64,000 nucleotides of DNA from a virus, in IMG/VR virus record IMGVR_UViG_3300021959_007301, positions 23,243-87,242 of that record. One strand, written 5' to 3'. The notes below the pieces were generated by a model. It saw only the letters and a program-made list of their open reading frames with translations, was not told the origin of the DNA and searched no databases. Shown here one piece after another: positions 42,599-51,264 of this stretch (position 1 is the first letter of the stretch; each line of letters starts with the position of its first letter). The translations under genes were made by a program, and so were the position numbers.

Positions 42599-44929
42599 AT
42601 GACTGAGAAATTAAGAACCCAAAAAGACACTCTTGCGAAACTGATGGCTACTGAAGACATCACTGTTGTTCATAAGAGAATTCCAACTGCATACTTTGAT
42701 GTTAAGAACAGGATTCTTGCCTGTCCTATTTTCAAAGAAGATATCTCACCTGAACTCTATGACTTGTTCATGGGTCATGAGGTGGGTCATGCATTAAACA
42801 CACCTTACGAAGGACTACACTCCACTCTTAAAGAGAACAGAACTCTTAAGGGTTACCTTAACGTTATCGAAGACGTGAGGATTGAGTCTGCAATTAAAAA
42901 CAAATACCAAGGACTAAGAAAGTCTTTCTTCAAAGCATACAATGAGTTGATGGAAAAAGACTTCTTTGGTATCAGTAAAAGAAACTTACAAGAACTTTCA
43001 TTGATTGACAAAATCAACTTGATTACTAAAGTTGGTTCAAGGGTCAACATCAAACTGACTGATGAAGAAGAATCATTCCTTGACATGGCATATGCATGTA
43101 AGACTTGGGATGATGTTGTGGTTTGTGCTCAATCAATCTACGACTGGTCTAAAGAGAATGAGACTAGGGATGAGAATGATGAATCTATCGTTCCTTCTTC
43201 TTATCAGTATGAAGAGTCAGACTTTGAAGATGAAGACTTCGATGACTTTGGTGGTGATGAAGGTGAGTACGAAGACGAAGATGGTGACCACGGTGACGAA
43301 AGTGGGTCTGAAGAGTCTGAAGACACTCTTCCTGATTTAGAAACAGTAGAGGGTGATAAACCTGCTGATGCAATCTCTTCAGAAGAATCTGAAGAAGAGG
43401 ATGATGACACTAAAGACACTGGTACTAAAGTTGCTGGTAGAAACGGTGGTGGTTCTTACGATGATGAAAACGGTGCAAGGGAGTCAATTACTGAACACAA
43501 TGCACACAACAACGAAGACCAATATCTTTCTGATGCAAACATTATCAAAACTCAGTTCACTCCTCCTATCAAAGAATTGACCACTGACGAAATGCTAGTG
43601 TCATGGTCTCAGGTTAAAAAAGACTGGACTGAATATCTTTCAACGAAAGATACACCTAAAGCAGAATTGATGGGTGAACACACTGCAAAGAAACTAGAAC
43701 AAAAGTCTAGGAAGATTGTCTCTCACATGGCAAAAGAATTTGACATGAGACAGACTGCACAAAGAAGTAAACATGCATTCACTGGTAAGACTGGTAAGTT
43801 GGATATGAATAGACTTGCCAAGTATCAGATTGTTGATGATGTTTTCAAAAGAGCAGTCTACCTTCCTGAAGGTAAGAACCATGGTCTAAACGTAATGTTA
43901 GACTGGTCAGGTTCTATTGCTAATGAAGTGAAGGACTTGTTAGAACAGTCTCTAATTCTTGCAGAGTTTTGTAGAAAAGTTCAAATCCCTTACAGGGTTT
44001 ACCTGTTCTCAGACTCTTATGGAAGAGACGGTTGGGACAGTAGGGATGCTAGACTGATTGAGTTGTTGTCTAATGAACAATCAAACAGAGACCACAAACT
44101 TGCATGTAAGTACATCGGATGTATCTACAATGAGTATTTCCTAAGAGAGTTTTCATTTAGAAATTATGAGAAAGCAGAAAAAGCATACAACGAATGGTTC
44201 TCACCTATTGATGAACACTTTGGTGGTTACCTTTACATGCCTTCTTCCGCTCCAAATGGTTATGGTTTAGGTGGTACACCACTTGACCAAACACTAGGAT
44301 ACATGAGAGTGTTGCTTCCTGCTTTCAACAAGAAGTATGGTATTGAGAAATCAATCCTCACTGTCATCACTGATGGATACTCTCACACTGGTAACTTGTA
44401 TGATAAATCAGTTTCTGAACATGACGACTGGGACAAACAATGGAAGTCGATTGAAGAAGATAATGAGTATGTCTATAGAAGTGGTGTGACTCAGTCAAGA
44501 GAATTGATTGACCCTTTCACTAAAAAGGTTTACACTTTCGCCATTGAAAAGGGTTGGGATAGAAATGAGTTCAAAAGAACTCAGAACATTCTCAACTGGA
44601 TTGCTGACACTACAGGTGTCATAGTCACTGGTTACTTTGTTGTTGGAAAGAAACACGAAGCAATGAATGTCCTTCATGATGCAACTGGAAAACATCATGA
44701 CGAAGATTGGGCAGAAATCAGAAAGACTGGTAAGGTTTACTCAGTCCACGGATATAACAAATTGTTCATCACTTCATCGAATGCATTAAGAGTCGATGGA
44801 ACTGATGAACTTGACGAAGAACTTGTCGATGCAAAGAAGGTTAGAATCTTGGCTGCATTCAAGAAAAATCAGAAATCTAAAACTACTTCTAGATTTCTAA
44901 CTAATGAATTTATTAAGGAGATAGCATAA
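42599..44929 (+). CDS. VWA-domain protein with HExxH motif (CobT-like partner of AAA ATPase)
   Basis: This 776-residue protein has an N-terminal region with HEVGH (60-64) in the context of a zinc metallopeptidase, and EDVRIES about 30 residues later as a possible third-ligand helix. Residues about 200-290 are a very acidic linker. A von Willebrand A domain starts near 430, with MIDAS sequence LDWSGSIA and later VITDGYSHTG. This is the layout of CobT/VWA proteins that act with MoxR/CobS AAA ATPases, one of which is at 45265. Complex remodelling or protein processing is inferred; cobalt chelation is not implied. Confidence 0.8.
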   Translation: MTEKLRTQKDTLAKLMATEDITVVHKRIPTAYFDVKNRILACPIFKEDISPELYDLFMGHEVGHALNTPYEGLHSTLKENRTLKGYLNVIEDVRIESAIKNKYQGLRKSFFKAYNELMEKDFFGISKRNLQELSLIDKINLITKVGSRVNIKLTDEEESFLDMAYACKTWDDVVVCAQSIYDWSKENETRDENDESIVPSSYQYEESDFEDEDFDDFGGDEGEYEDEDGDHGDESGSEESEDTLPDLETVEGDKPADAISSEESEEEDDDTKDTGTKVAGRNGGGSYDDENGARESITEHNAHNNEDQYLSDANIIKTQFTPPIKELTTDEMLVSWSQVKKDWTEYLSTKDTPKAELMGEHTAKKLEQKSRKIVSHMAKEFDMRQTAQRSKHAFTGKTGKLDMNRLAKYQIVDDVFKRAVYLPEGKNHGLNVMLDWSGSIANEVKDLLEQSLILAEFCRKVQIPYRVYLFSDSYGRDGWDSRDARLIELLSNEQSNRDHKLACKYIGCIYNEYFLREFSFRNYEKAEKAYNEWFSPIDEHFGGYLYMPSSAPNGYGLGGTPLDQTLGYMRVLLPAFNKKYGIEKSILTVITDGYSHTGNLYDKSVSEHDDWDKQWKSIEEDNEYVYRSGVTQSRELIDPFTKKVYTFAIEKGWDRNEFKRTQNILNWIADTTGVIVTGYFVVGKKHEAMNVLHDATGKHHDEDWAEIRKTGKVYSVHGYNKLFITSSNALRVDGTDELDEELVDAKKVRILAAFKKNQKSKTTSRFLTNEFIKEIA

Positions 44930-45201
44930 TGGAACCATTGAAAATTGATGAACAATTCTATTGGGGTACTATGAACACTAGTCCAATGTCTAAACTTGCT
45001 GATGCAATTATGGAGATTGGGCCTTCACCCTGCATGAAGTTTGAATGTGAGAGGAAAGACTTATGTGCCACAGAAGGTGTTGAGTGTAAGGCATTCAGAT
45101 TTTGGGTGAACAACGGTGCAATGGAAACTTGGTCTAAGAAGGAAGGCAAAATGGTTTCCATTGAAAAGGATGTGACTAGAATTTTAAGGATTATAGAATA
45201 A
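44929..45201 (+). CDS. Small Cys-containing protein between VWA and AAA genes
   Basis: This 90-residue protein shares one base with the VWA gene. Four cysteines lie in the middle (CMKFECERKDLCATEGVEC, spacing C-x4-C-x5-C-x6-C), which might bind metal. An aromatic segment FRFWVNNGAMETW follows. It lies inside the VWA/ATPase module and may be an accessory subunit. No family was recognised. Confidence 0.55.
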   Translation: MEPLKIDEQFYWGTMNTSPMSKLADAIMEIGPSPCMKFECERKDLCATEGVECKAFRFWVNNGAMETWSKKEGKMVSIEKDVTRILRIIE

Positions 45202-45206
45202 TGGGG

Positions 45207-45236
45207 TTGACAAAGCCCCTCACTTTTTTATATAAT
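45207..45236 (+). promoter_or_regulatory. sigma70-like promoter (TTGACA-18-TATAAT) in hairpin loop
   Basis: Both boxes are perfect. TTGACA is the loop of GGGG/CCCC (45203-45206 / 45216-45219) followed by TCACTTTTTT. This shares its -35/spacer sequence with the promoter at 42563. Confidence 0.8.
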
Positions 45237-45264
45237 ATAAACTGATGATGAATAAGGAGACTAC

Positions 45265-46509
45265 ATGAATAAAAGATCATATGACAGGTCAGAGTCAATT
45301 TCGATTGACGGCAAACCCTTCCACTTTACCCCTGACAGGAAGGAATTTTTGGACTCACTTCAGAAGAAGTATCCAAATCAAACCTCTTTTACTAAAGAGG
45401 ATTTCGAGAATCTAGGACATTTCCCCTACTGGGTGAAACATACTAGGTATAACTTTAAACAAGGTTCGGTGTTTAATCTCCAACCTATTTTGGGTGGTGG
45501 TTCCACTGCTAAGGTTGTTGAAATGAAAACTCCAACTCCTGCACCTCAGGTGACAGTCATGCCGACACAACAAGTGTCAAACATGCCAGTTGCTGCTGCA
45601 ACTGAGTCTGTCAATTCTGACAACTTCAAAATCATTCCTGAGAAAATGTCGAACTATGTTCCCTTTGGACACTTCAAAGATGTTGAGAACATCATCAAGT
45701 CCAAAATCTTCTTTCCAGTATTTGTGACTGGTCTTTCAGGTAATGGTAAAACATTGATGATTGAACAAGTGTGTGCAAAACTGAAGAGAGAACTCTTCAG
45801 AGTTAACATCACCATCGAAACCGATGAAGATGATTTGATGGGTGGACATACTTTAGTCAATGGTAACATTGTCTTCAGAGAAGGCCCTGTCATCAAGGCA
45901 ATGAGGAAAGGTGCTGTCCTTCTTCTTGACGAAGTTGACTTGGGTTCTAACAAGATGATGTGTCTGCAATCAGTTCTTGAAGGTAAAGGATACCTTATCA
46001 AGAAAACTGGTGAGTGGGTGACACCTGCAGAAGGTTTCACAGTTCTTGCAACTGCAAACACTAAAGGACAGGGTTCAGAAGATGGAAAGTTCATTGGAAC
46101 TCAAATCATGAACGAGGCAATGTTAGAAAGATTTGCAATCACTATGCAACAGGAATATCCTCCAGTGACTACTGAGAGAAAAATCCTTGCAAAGGAAATG
46201 GAATTGACTGGTTCGGTTGACCAAGAATTCGTTGAGAAACTTGTCGACTGGGCAGACGTTATCAGAAAGACTTTCTACGAAGGTGCAATCGATGATGTCA
46301 TCACTACTAGAAGGTTAGTTCACATCGTGAATGCCTACAGAATGTTTGGTGACAAACTCAAGTCCATTCAAATGTGTATCTCTAGGTTCGATGAAGAAAC
46401 TAGGAATGCAGTTCTTGACCTCTACACTAAGATTGATGCAGGGGTCAGTTTGACTGATGAAGATAATTCTGAAAACCCCATTGACGAATCAGGTACTGAA
46501 GAGGTATAA
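45265..46509 (+). CDS. MoxR/CobS-like AAA+ ATPase
   Basis: In this 414-residue protein the N-terminal DNA- or partner-binding region (RKEFLDSLQKKYPNQTSFTKEDF) is followed by the AAA core: Walker A TGLSGNGKT (about 155-163), Walker B VLLLDEVDLG (about 218-227), sensor 1 VLATANT, and arginine-finger region MLERFAIT. It is the family of CobS and MoxR ATPases, which pair with VWA proteins such as the one at 42599. It was driven by its own strong promoter with an AAGGAG site. CobS-like genes are known in marine T4-like phages. Confidence 0.9.
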   Translation: MNKRSYDRSESISIDGKPFHFTPDRKEFLDSLQKKYPNQTSFTKEDFENLGHFPYWVKHTRYNFKQGSVFNLQPILGGGSTAKVVEMKTPTPAPQVTVMPTQQVSNMPVAAATESVNSDNFKIIPEKMSNYVPFGHFKDVENIIKSKIFFPVFVTGLSGNGKTLMIEQVCAKLKRELFRVNITIETDEDDLMGGHTLVNGNIVFREGPVIKAMRKGAVLLLDEVDLGSNKMMCLQSVLEGKGYLIKKTGEWVTPAEGFTVLATANTKGQGSEDGKFIGTQIMNEAMLERFAITMQQEYPPVTTERKILAKEMELTGSVDQEFVEKLVDWADVIRKTFYEGAIDDVITTRRLVHIVNAYRMFGDKLKSIQMCISRFDEETRNAVLDLYTKIDAGVSLTDEDNSENPIDESGTEEV

Positions 46510-46805
46510 TGGTGTCAATGTTTGGTAAAAAGATTAACTACAAGTACAACGAGGGTGAACTCCTAAAGGAGTTTGCCCAGTACATCGACAAAACGTATGA
46601 CCAACATTACAGTTTGAACAAATACCAATCCACTGAATTTATTATTGACAGTGGACATGGTGAAGGTTTTTGTATCGGAAATATTTTAAAGTATGCACAA
46701 CGATACGGAAAAAAAGATGGGAAGAATAGGGCAGACATCCTTAAAGTGTTGCACTATGCTTTGTTTATGTTATATGTGCATGATAAGGAGACTAAATCAA
46801 AATGA
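46509..46805 (+). CDS. DUF3310-like protein
   Basis: This 98-residue protein has STEFIIDSGHGEGFCIGNILKYAQRYGKKDGKNRADILKVLHYALFML (in parts), the DUF3310 pattern of an N-terminal acidic helix, GN..KY..R.GKK and a terminal hydrophobic helix. These small phage proteins are often found beside replication genes; their activity is not established. It shares one base with the AAA gene and 4 nt with gene 45. Confidence 0.7.
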   Translation: MVSMFGKKINYKYNEGELLKEFAQYIDKTYDQHYSLNKYQSTEFIIDSGHGEGFCIGNILKYAQRYGKKDGKNRADILKVLHYALFMLYVHDKETKSK

Positions 46806-47473
46806 TGAAAATAAGTGATAATACGAGGAGCATCCTCAAAAACTTTGCTACCATTAACAGTGGTATTAAAGTTGGAACTGGAAACCAACTGAAGACTATT
46901 TCAAATATGAAAAATATTCTTGCAGTTGCAACTGTGAATGAATCCTTTCCTAAGGATTTTTCAATCTACAATCTACCTGAGTTCTTAGGTGCAACTTCCT
47001 TATTGGATGACCCTGAGTTTAACTTTGGTGATGCAAGTCTGACGATTGCAGACACGAATACAACCATGTCTTACTTCTATGCAAGTGAGGGAATGGTAAA
47101 CTCACCTGAGAAAATGGTGACAATGCCTGATGCAGAAATCAAAATTGATTTATCATCTACACTTCTTTCTGAGTTGCAGAAAGCATCAAGTGTATTGGGT
47201 GTGAATGACTTGGTACTTGAATCAGATGGTACTAAGATTACACTTACTGTAAAGGATAAAAAGAATGCTACCTCTAATACATTCTCAAGAACTGTAGGAG
47301 AGAACACTACAGGTGTTAAGTATTCAATGAACTTCAAGATTGAGAACTTGAAAGTTCTAGATGGGAACTACGAAGTATTTGTTTCTTCGAAGGGTATTTC
47401 AAACTTCAAGAACAAAGATGTAGACTTAGAGTATTTTATTGCACTGGAACCTGATTCAAAATACAATGTTTGA
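46802..47473 (+). CDS. 45: DNA polymerase sliding clamp gp45
   Basis: In this 223-residue protein the start has two ATG codons in tandem; either is possible. SILKNFATINSGIKVGTGNQLKTIS is the conserved opening of T4-type clamps, with NLPEFLGATSLLDDPEF and a C-terminal VDLEYFIALEPDSKY. The trimeric ring tethers polymerase to DNA and, in T4, also activates gp55-dependent late promoters. It thus links replication to the late promoters seen here. Confidence 0.93.
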   Translation: MMKISDNTRSILKNFATINSGIKVGTGNQLKTISNMKNILAVATVNESFPKDFSIYNLPEFLGATSLLDDPEFNFGDASLTIADTNTTMSYFYASEGMVNSPEKMVTMPDAEIKIDLSSTLLSELQKASSVLGVNDLVLESDGTKITLTVKDKKNATSNTFSRTVGENTTGVKYSMNFKIENLKVLDGNYEVFVSSKGISNFKNKDVDLEYFIALEPDSKYNV

Positions 47474-47587
47474 CCTATATATTGATGTGAGGATTGTGCC
47501 AGTCTCTGCAAATCTCACGGGAGCTTTCCAATCTCATCATCCTTCAAGGGTGGAAGGCACTGTGAACTCGGTGGGGGGTTCACACCT
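47474..47587 (+). promoter_or_regulatory. Structured leader of gene 44 with masked start region
   Basis: This is 114 nt between genes 45 and 44. The TGTGAAC/GTTCACA hairpin (47561-47567 / 47578-47584) ends 3 nt before the gene 44 ATG and holds the only G-rich ribosome-site-like stretch in its loop. Upstream are CCTTC/GGAAGG-type and GTGAG/CTCAC pairings. It is a likely translational control element; the RNA class was not recognised. Confidence 0.55.
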
Positions 47588-48529
47588 ATGAAAGAAGAAT
47601 TTCTTTATGTAGAAAAGTATCGTCCTCAAACCATTGAGGATACGATACTTCCTGCAAGACTTAAAAAAACTTTCCAAGAATTTGTAAAAAACGGTGAGAT
47701 TCCAAATCTCATGTTATGTGGTTCTGCAGGTATCGGTAAGACCACAGTTGCAAAAGCACTCTGTAATGAAATGGGTGCAGACTTCATTGTCATCAATGGT
47801 TCGGATGAAGGAAGATTAATTGATACACTCAGAACCAAAATCAAAAACTTTGCATCTACAGTGTCACTTAGTGGTGGTGCAAAGGTTGTTATACTTGATG
47901 AGGCAGATTACATTTCTGCAGAGTCAGTTCAACCTGCATTGAGAAACTTCATCGAAGAGTTCTCTTCTAACTGTAGATTCATTTTCACCTGTAACTATAA
48001 GAACAGGATTATTCCACCACTACATTCAAGAACAACTGTTATAGATTTTTCACTAACACCAACTGACAAGCAGAAACTTGCTGGTATCTTTCATAAGAGA
48101 CTATGTGATATCTGTGATGCAGAGAACATCAAGTACGACACTAAAGTGTTGGTTGAACTTATTGTTAAGTTCTTCCCTGACTTCAGACGTTGTCTGAACG
48201 AAGTACAACGATATGGTGTCGGTGGTGAAATCGATAGTGGTCTTCTCTCTACACTTAATGAAGAGAAACTCACACCATTGATTGATATGCTACAAGACAA
48301 GAACTGGGGTGGAATGAGAAAGTGGGTTGGTCAGAACTCTGACAACGACTTCAACACTCTGTATAGAAAACTATTCAATACACTTGAGGTGAGGTTAGAA
48401 CCAACTTCGATTCCTGCTGCAGTCTTGTTAATCGCAGACTATCAATACAAGTCTGCATTTGCAATGGATAGTGAGATTAACTTTGTTGCATGTCTCACTG
48501 AAATAATGTCGGAGTGTAAATTCAAATGA
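47588..48529 (+). CDS. 44: Clamp loader ATPase gp44
   Basis: This 313-residue AAA+ protein starts MKEEFLYVEKYRPQTIEDTIL. Walker A is CGSAGIGKTTVA (about 43-54). Walker B is VVILDEADYIS. SNCRFIFTCNYKNRIIPPLHSR holds sensor 1 and the arginine finger (SRC-like HSR). It opens gp45 rings together with gp62. The length is close to T4 gp44 (319). Confidence 0.95.
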   Translation: MKEEFLYVEKYRPQTIEDTILPARLKKTFQEFVKNGEIPNLMLCGSAGIGKTTVAKALCNEMGADFIVINGSDEGRLIDTLRTKIKNFASTVSLSGGAKVVILDEADYISAESVQPALRNFIEEFSSNCRFIFTCNYKNRIIPPLHSRTTVIDFSLTPTDKQKLAGIFHKRLCDICDAENIKYDTKVLVELIVKFFPDFRRCLNEVQRYGVGGEIDSGLLSTLNEEKLTPLIDMLQDKNWGGMRKWVGQNSDNDFNTLYRKLFNTLEVRLEPTSIPAAVLLIADYQYKSAFAMDSEINFVACLTEIMSECKFK

Positions 48530-48606
48530 AAATTAATAGACTAAGAGTTTTAACCATGATGTTTTGTTGGTTCGTCATTGGATTTTGGGTTGGTGCAACA
48601 TTATAA
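48526..48606 (+). CDS. Tiny membrane protein (26 aa)
   Basis: MKINRLRVLTMMFCWFVIGF... starts by ATGA overlap with gene 44 and ends TAATG into the next gene. A basic N-terminus and one hydrophobic helix make a plausible small membrane peptide. The gapless coupling on both sides supports translation. Confidence 0.45.
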   Translation: MKINRLRVLTMMFCWFVIGFWVGATL

Positions 48607-48731
48607 TGGGTAAGATTAGACAATGGATAGCAAGATGGTTTGATTACCATTTAGAGAGAAGTCTACAAAGACAAGCAGACAAACTGTTCATGAAACATCA
48701 AGCCAAAACTACAGACGGAGATAATACTTGA
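48606..48731 (+). CDS. Small basic protein (41 aa)
   Basis: MGKIRQWIARWFDYHLERSL... is an amphipathic, Arg/Trp-rich N-terminal helix then a polar tail. It overlaps the neighbours by one base (TAATG) and 4 nt (TTGA). It might associate with membrane or nucleic acid. No family was recognised. Confidence 0.5.
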   Translation: MGKIRQWIARWFDYHLERSLQRQADKLFMKHQAKTTDGDNT

Positions 48732-49606
48732 GAGAAAAGGAGTACAATCAATTGCTTCCTTTTGACCCAAATAAAAAGGTATTAGACCAATTTGGTTGGA
48801 ACCCTGTATCAGTTATAAAACCAACTAAGTCATCTAAAAAGATGTGGAGTCGTGCCTATCTAGACAATGTCGAATATAGAAGAGGGGAAGACATTGAGTA
48901 TCTTGCAGGATTAAAGTTTAGTGAATTTCATGCTGGTATGGCAGAAAACATTATTCACTATTGGTCAATGAAAGGTGCAAAAGTTGTCGACCCATTTGCA
49001 GGAAGACTAACACGTGCATATGTAACTTCAAGTCTCGGTAGAACTTATGAAGGGTACGATGTCGTTCAAAGAACCGTAGATGAATCTAATAAAGTTTTAA
49101 CTGAAGACAACTTAAATGGAATCATCCATGTTGGAAATGGATGTGTCATGGAAAAGACTGAATCAGAAACTGCAGACTTAGTGTTCACTTGCCCACCTTA
49201 TCATCAATTAGAAAAATATGAATCTGTCGATTCCCAATTATCAGACATAGGAAGTTATGATGATTTTCTAACTGAGATAGAGTTATGTGCAGAAAACTGT
49301 CACAGAGTGATGAAAGAAGGTGCATTTTGTGTATGGGTTGTAGGTGATTGGAGAGAGAAAGGTATTTACAGGTCTTTCCACTCTGACCTTATTACTATCA
49401 TGCAAAATAAAAAACTAAAACATCATGACACTATAATTATGGAGAACCAGTCACCCTTTGCATCCCTTCAACTAGGAAAGGTTGCAGCCAATCGTTATAC
49501 AAGTAAGATACATGAATTCATACTTGTATTTAAAAAAGAGGGTGTACTAAACCCTGTATCCTATGATATAATGGATACTATAACTTTGGAGGATTTTTTA
49601 TCATAA
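48728..49606 (+). CDS. DNA methyltransferase (N4/N6 amino type)
   Basis: In this 292-residue protein the TTG start 48728 (MREKEYNQLLPFDP) has GGAG 8 nt upstream. Motif I is VVDPFAGRLTRAY (about 84-96). Motif IV is FTCPPYHQLEKYES (about 153-166), the TxPPY catalytic loop of amino-methyltransferases. Motif I precedes IV. No restriction partner is visible nearby, so it is an orphan enzyme, perhaps protecting phage DNA. The sequence specificity is unknown. Confidence 0.85.
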   Translation: MREKEYNQLLPFDPNKKVLDQFGWNPVSVIKPTKSSKKMWSRAYLDNVEYRRGEDIEYLAGLKFSEFHAGMAENIIHYWSMKGAKVVDPFAGRLTRAYVTSSLGRTYEGYDVVQRTVDESNKVLTEDNLNGIIHVGNGCVMEKTESETADLVFTCPPYHQLEKYESVDSQLSDIGSYDDFLTEIELCAENCHRVMKEGAFCVWVVGDWREKGIYRSFHSDLITIMQNKKLKHHDTIIMENQSPFASLQLGKVAANRYTSKIHEFILVFKKEGVLNPVSYDIMDTITLEDFLS

Positions 49607-49905
49607 TGGGACAATATAAAGATAAAGTAGAGAGACAAAGACTTTTGTTGGAAGCAGAGAAATGGGCAGAGGGTATTAAAGATATCCACATACATTCAAT
49701 GAGCAGTATGTGGTATGATGATAAACCTGAAGACACTACAAACAACAAAAACGTAACTGACACTACATACAACAATGGTCTTATCAAAAGAGAACAGGAT
49801 GGTAAAGTTCTCAGATACTTTGGTGAACAACTTACAGGTGATGCTCTTATAGATGACTATGTTAGAAAAGTTTCACCCTCTGTTACACAATCCATTCTTA
49901 GTTAA
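49606..49905 (+). CDS. Small protein of unknown function
   Basis: In this 99-residue protein a charged helical N-terminus (MGQYKDKVERQRLLLEAEKWAEG) is followed by an Asn/Thr/Asp-rich middle and LRYFGEQLTGDALIDDYVRK. It has one-base overlaps with the methyltransferase and gene 62. Its place within the clamp-loader operon suggests replication timing only. No family was recognised. Confidence 0.55.
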   Translation: MGQYKDKVERQRLLLEAEKWAEGIKDIHIHSMSSMWYDDKPEDTTNNKNVTDTTYNNGLIKREQDGKVLRYFGEQLTGDALIDDYVRKVSPSVTQSILS

Positions 49906-50294
49906 TGACTAAAACCAATCCATTTGATTTTGTTAAATCAGTCTCGTCTACCAAAAAAGATATCATGGTGGATGAGATTGATGAGAAGTCATACCAACCA
50001 TATCTTGCAAACAAATCACTATCTTACCACCAAGATGCGATTCTGCTTACTAATGAAATGAACCTTAAGCACGGTCTCGACAACCGTCTTCAGTACCTTT
50101 TTTTCCTAAATACTCTTAGGAAAAGACAACGGTTTTCTAAATGGGAGAAACCCAACATTAGTAAAAAACTCGATGTCGTAAAAGAGTATTATCAGATATC
50201 AACTAAAGAAGCACAGGAATATGTCAAACTTCTATCTGATAAACAACTACGTGAGTTGAAAAACAGAATGAACATTGGTGGTACAAATGGATGA
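49905..50294 (+). CDS. 62: Clamp loader small subunit gp62
   Basis: This 129-residue protein has FDFVKSVSSTKKDIM and a conserved middle in which MNLKHGLDNRLQYLFFLNTLRKRQRFSKWEK (read in two parts) fits the gp62 pattern (N....LDN..QY.FL.N..R...RF.KW). It is shorter than T4 gp62 (187), as in other marine T4-like phages. It completes the gp44/62 loader. It is followed by regA with an 8-nt overlap, the T4 order. Confidence 0.85.
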   Translation: MTKTNPFDFVKSVSSTKKDIMVDEIDEKSYQPYLANKSLSYHQDAILLTNEMNLKHGLDNRLQYLFFLNTLRKRQRFSKWEKPNISKKLDVVKEYYQISTKEAQEYVKLLSDKQLRELKNRMNIGGTNG

Positions 50295-50697
50295 ATTAGA
50301 ACATATAACAAAAGACCTAGTAGAGGTCACATTCCCTCAAAAAGACGATTTCTTAAAGATACGTGAAACACTTTCACGTATTGGTGTTGCTTCACGAAAA
50401 GAACAAGAATTATTCCAGTCATGTCATATACTTCATAAAAGAGGTAAATACTATATCGTACATTTTAAAGAATTGTTTCGGTTAGATGGGAAACCAACTA
50501 ACTTTGATGAATCGGATGTTGCAAGACGTAACACCATTATTGATTTATTAAAACAATGGAACTTATTGAGTGTTGTTGACACTTCCAAAATTGAGGAACC
50601 TAAGGCTCCTCTATCTCAAATTAAGGTGATTCCTTTTAAGGAAAAATCGGAGTGGAAATTGACAACTAAATACTCAATTGGTAGTTCAAATACCTAA
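50287..50697 (+). CDS. regA: Translational repressor RegA
   Basis: This 136-residue protein starts at ATG 50287 (MDELEHITKDLVEV). LKIRETLSRIGVASRKEQELFQSCHILHKRGKYYIVHFKE (as separate blocks ETLSRIGVASRKE and QSCHILHKRGKYYIVHFKE) is the RegA signature. RegA binds start regions of early mRNAs, including 44 and 45 in T4, which makes the structured gene 44 leader here a natural target. Confidence 0.95.
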   Translation: MDELEHITKDLVEVTFPQKDDFLKIRETLSRIGVASRKEQELFQSCHILHKRGKYYIVHFKELFRLDGKPTNFDESDVARRNTIIDLLKQWNLLSVVDTSKIEEPKAPLSQIKVIPFKEKSEWKLTTKYSIGSSNT

Positions 50698-50700
50698 ATA
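50693..50700 (+). promoter_or_regulatory. Late promoter (CCTAAATA) with 5' hairpin
   Basis: It overlaps the regA stop. The predicted +1 is near 50706. A CGTTA/TAACG hairpin (50705-50721) opens the transcript, followed by CGGAGGAAAG. Confidence 0.7.
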
Positions 50701-50731
50701 CTATCGTTAAATAAACTAACGGAGGAAAGCT

Positions 50732-50938
50732 ATGTTCTCAGGAATTATAGACTTTGTTATGGGAATTTGGAACCTATTGATGATTGTCCCTGTGATAATC
50801 TCAATTTGTAGTGTTGTAGTAGCACTTACACCAACACCTGCTGACGATAAGTTGTGGGCAAAAGTGTATAAATACTTGGAGGTTCTTGCTCTTGCAATTG
50901 GTAAGGCAAAGGACAAAAATCCATTATTGGATAAATAA
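50732..50938 (+). CDS. Small membrane protein
   Basis: In this 68-residue protein, residues 5-33 (IIDFVMGIWNLLMIVPVIISICSVVVA, in parts) span one or two membrane segments. The rest is polar with basic ends. It is preceded by a strong GGAGG site and a late promoter with a 5' hairpin, so high late expression is expected. It could be a holin or virion membrane-contact peptide; there is no decisive motif. Confidence 0.6.
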   Translation: MFSGIIDFVMGIWNLLMIVPVIISICSVVVALTPTPADDKLWAKVYKYLEVLALAIGKAKDKNPLLDK

Positions 50939-50962
50939 CTAATATATTAGTAGGAGTAAATT

Positions 50963-51238
50963 ATGGAAATTTTTGTGATAGCACTAGTTGTATTAGGTGT
51001 CGCATTTTTCGTTTTGGAAAAGAGAAAAGGTGGTAACACTTCTTCTTCAACTTCCAGTCCTGCACCAGCACCTGCTCCAGTAGCAGATGCAAATGGTAAT
51101 GGTGTCACTTCTAAAGCAGAGCTTAAGAAGTTAACCAAAAACCAACTGATTGAATTTGCTGAAAAGAGAAATCTTAAAGTGAAGAAGTCAGGTACTAAGG
51201 CTGCAGTGATTAACGAAATCCACACACAGTTAAAATAA
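50963..51238 (+). CDS. Membrane-anchored protein with SAP/HeH-like domain
   Basis: This 91-residue protein has an N-terminal membrane helix (MEIFVIALVVLGVAFFVLE), a Ser/Pro/Ala linker (about 25-43), then ELKKLTKNQLIEFAEKRNLKVKKSGTKAAVINEI (in parts), the helix-extended-helix pattern of SAP/Rho-N-like nucleic-acid-binding domains. It might tether DNA or the transcription apparatus to the membrane. A terminator follows at 51265. Confidence 0.6.
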   Translation: MEIFVIALVVLGVAFFVLEKRKGGNTSSSTSSPAPAPAPVADANGNGVTSKAELKKLTKNQLIEFAEKRNLKVKKSGTKAAVINEIHTQLK

Positions 51239-51264
51239 GTACAAACAATAATAACAATTGTTAG

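Noticed and set aside
50661-50676. ACTAAATA late-promoter motif inside regA
   Set aside because: It lies within coding sequence only about 30 bp from the better motif at the regA stop, and has no start codon or hairpin at the expected distance.
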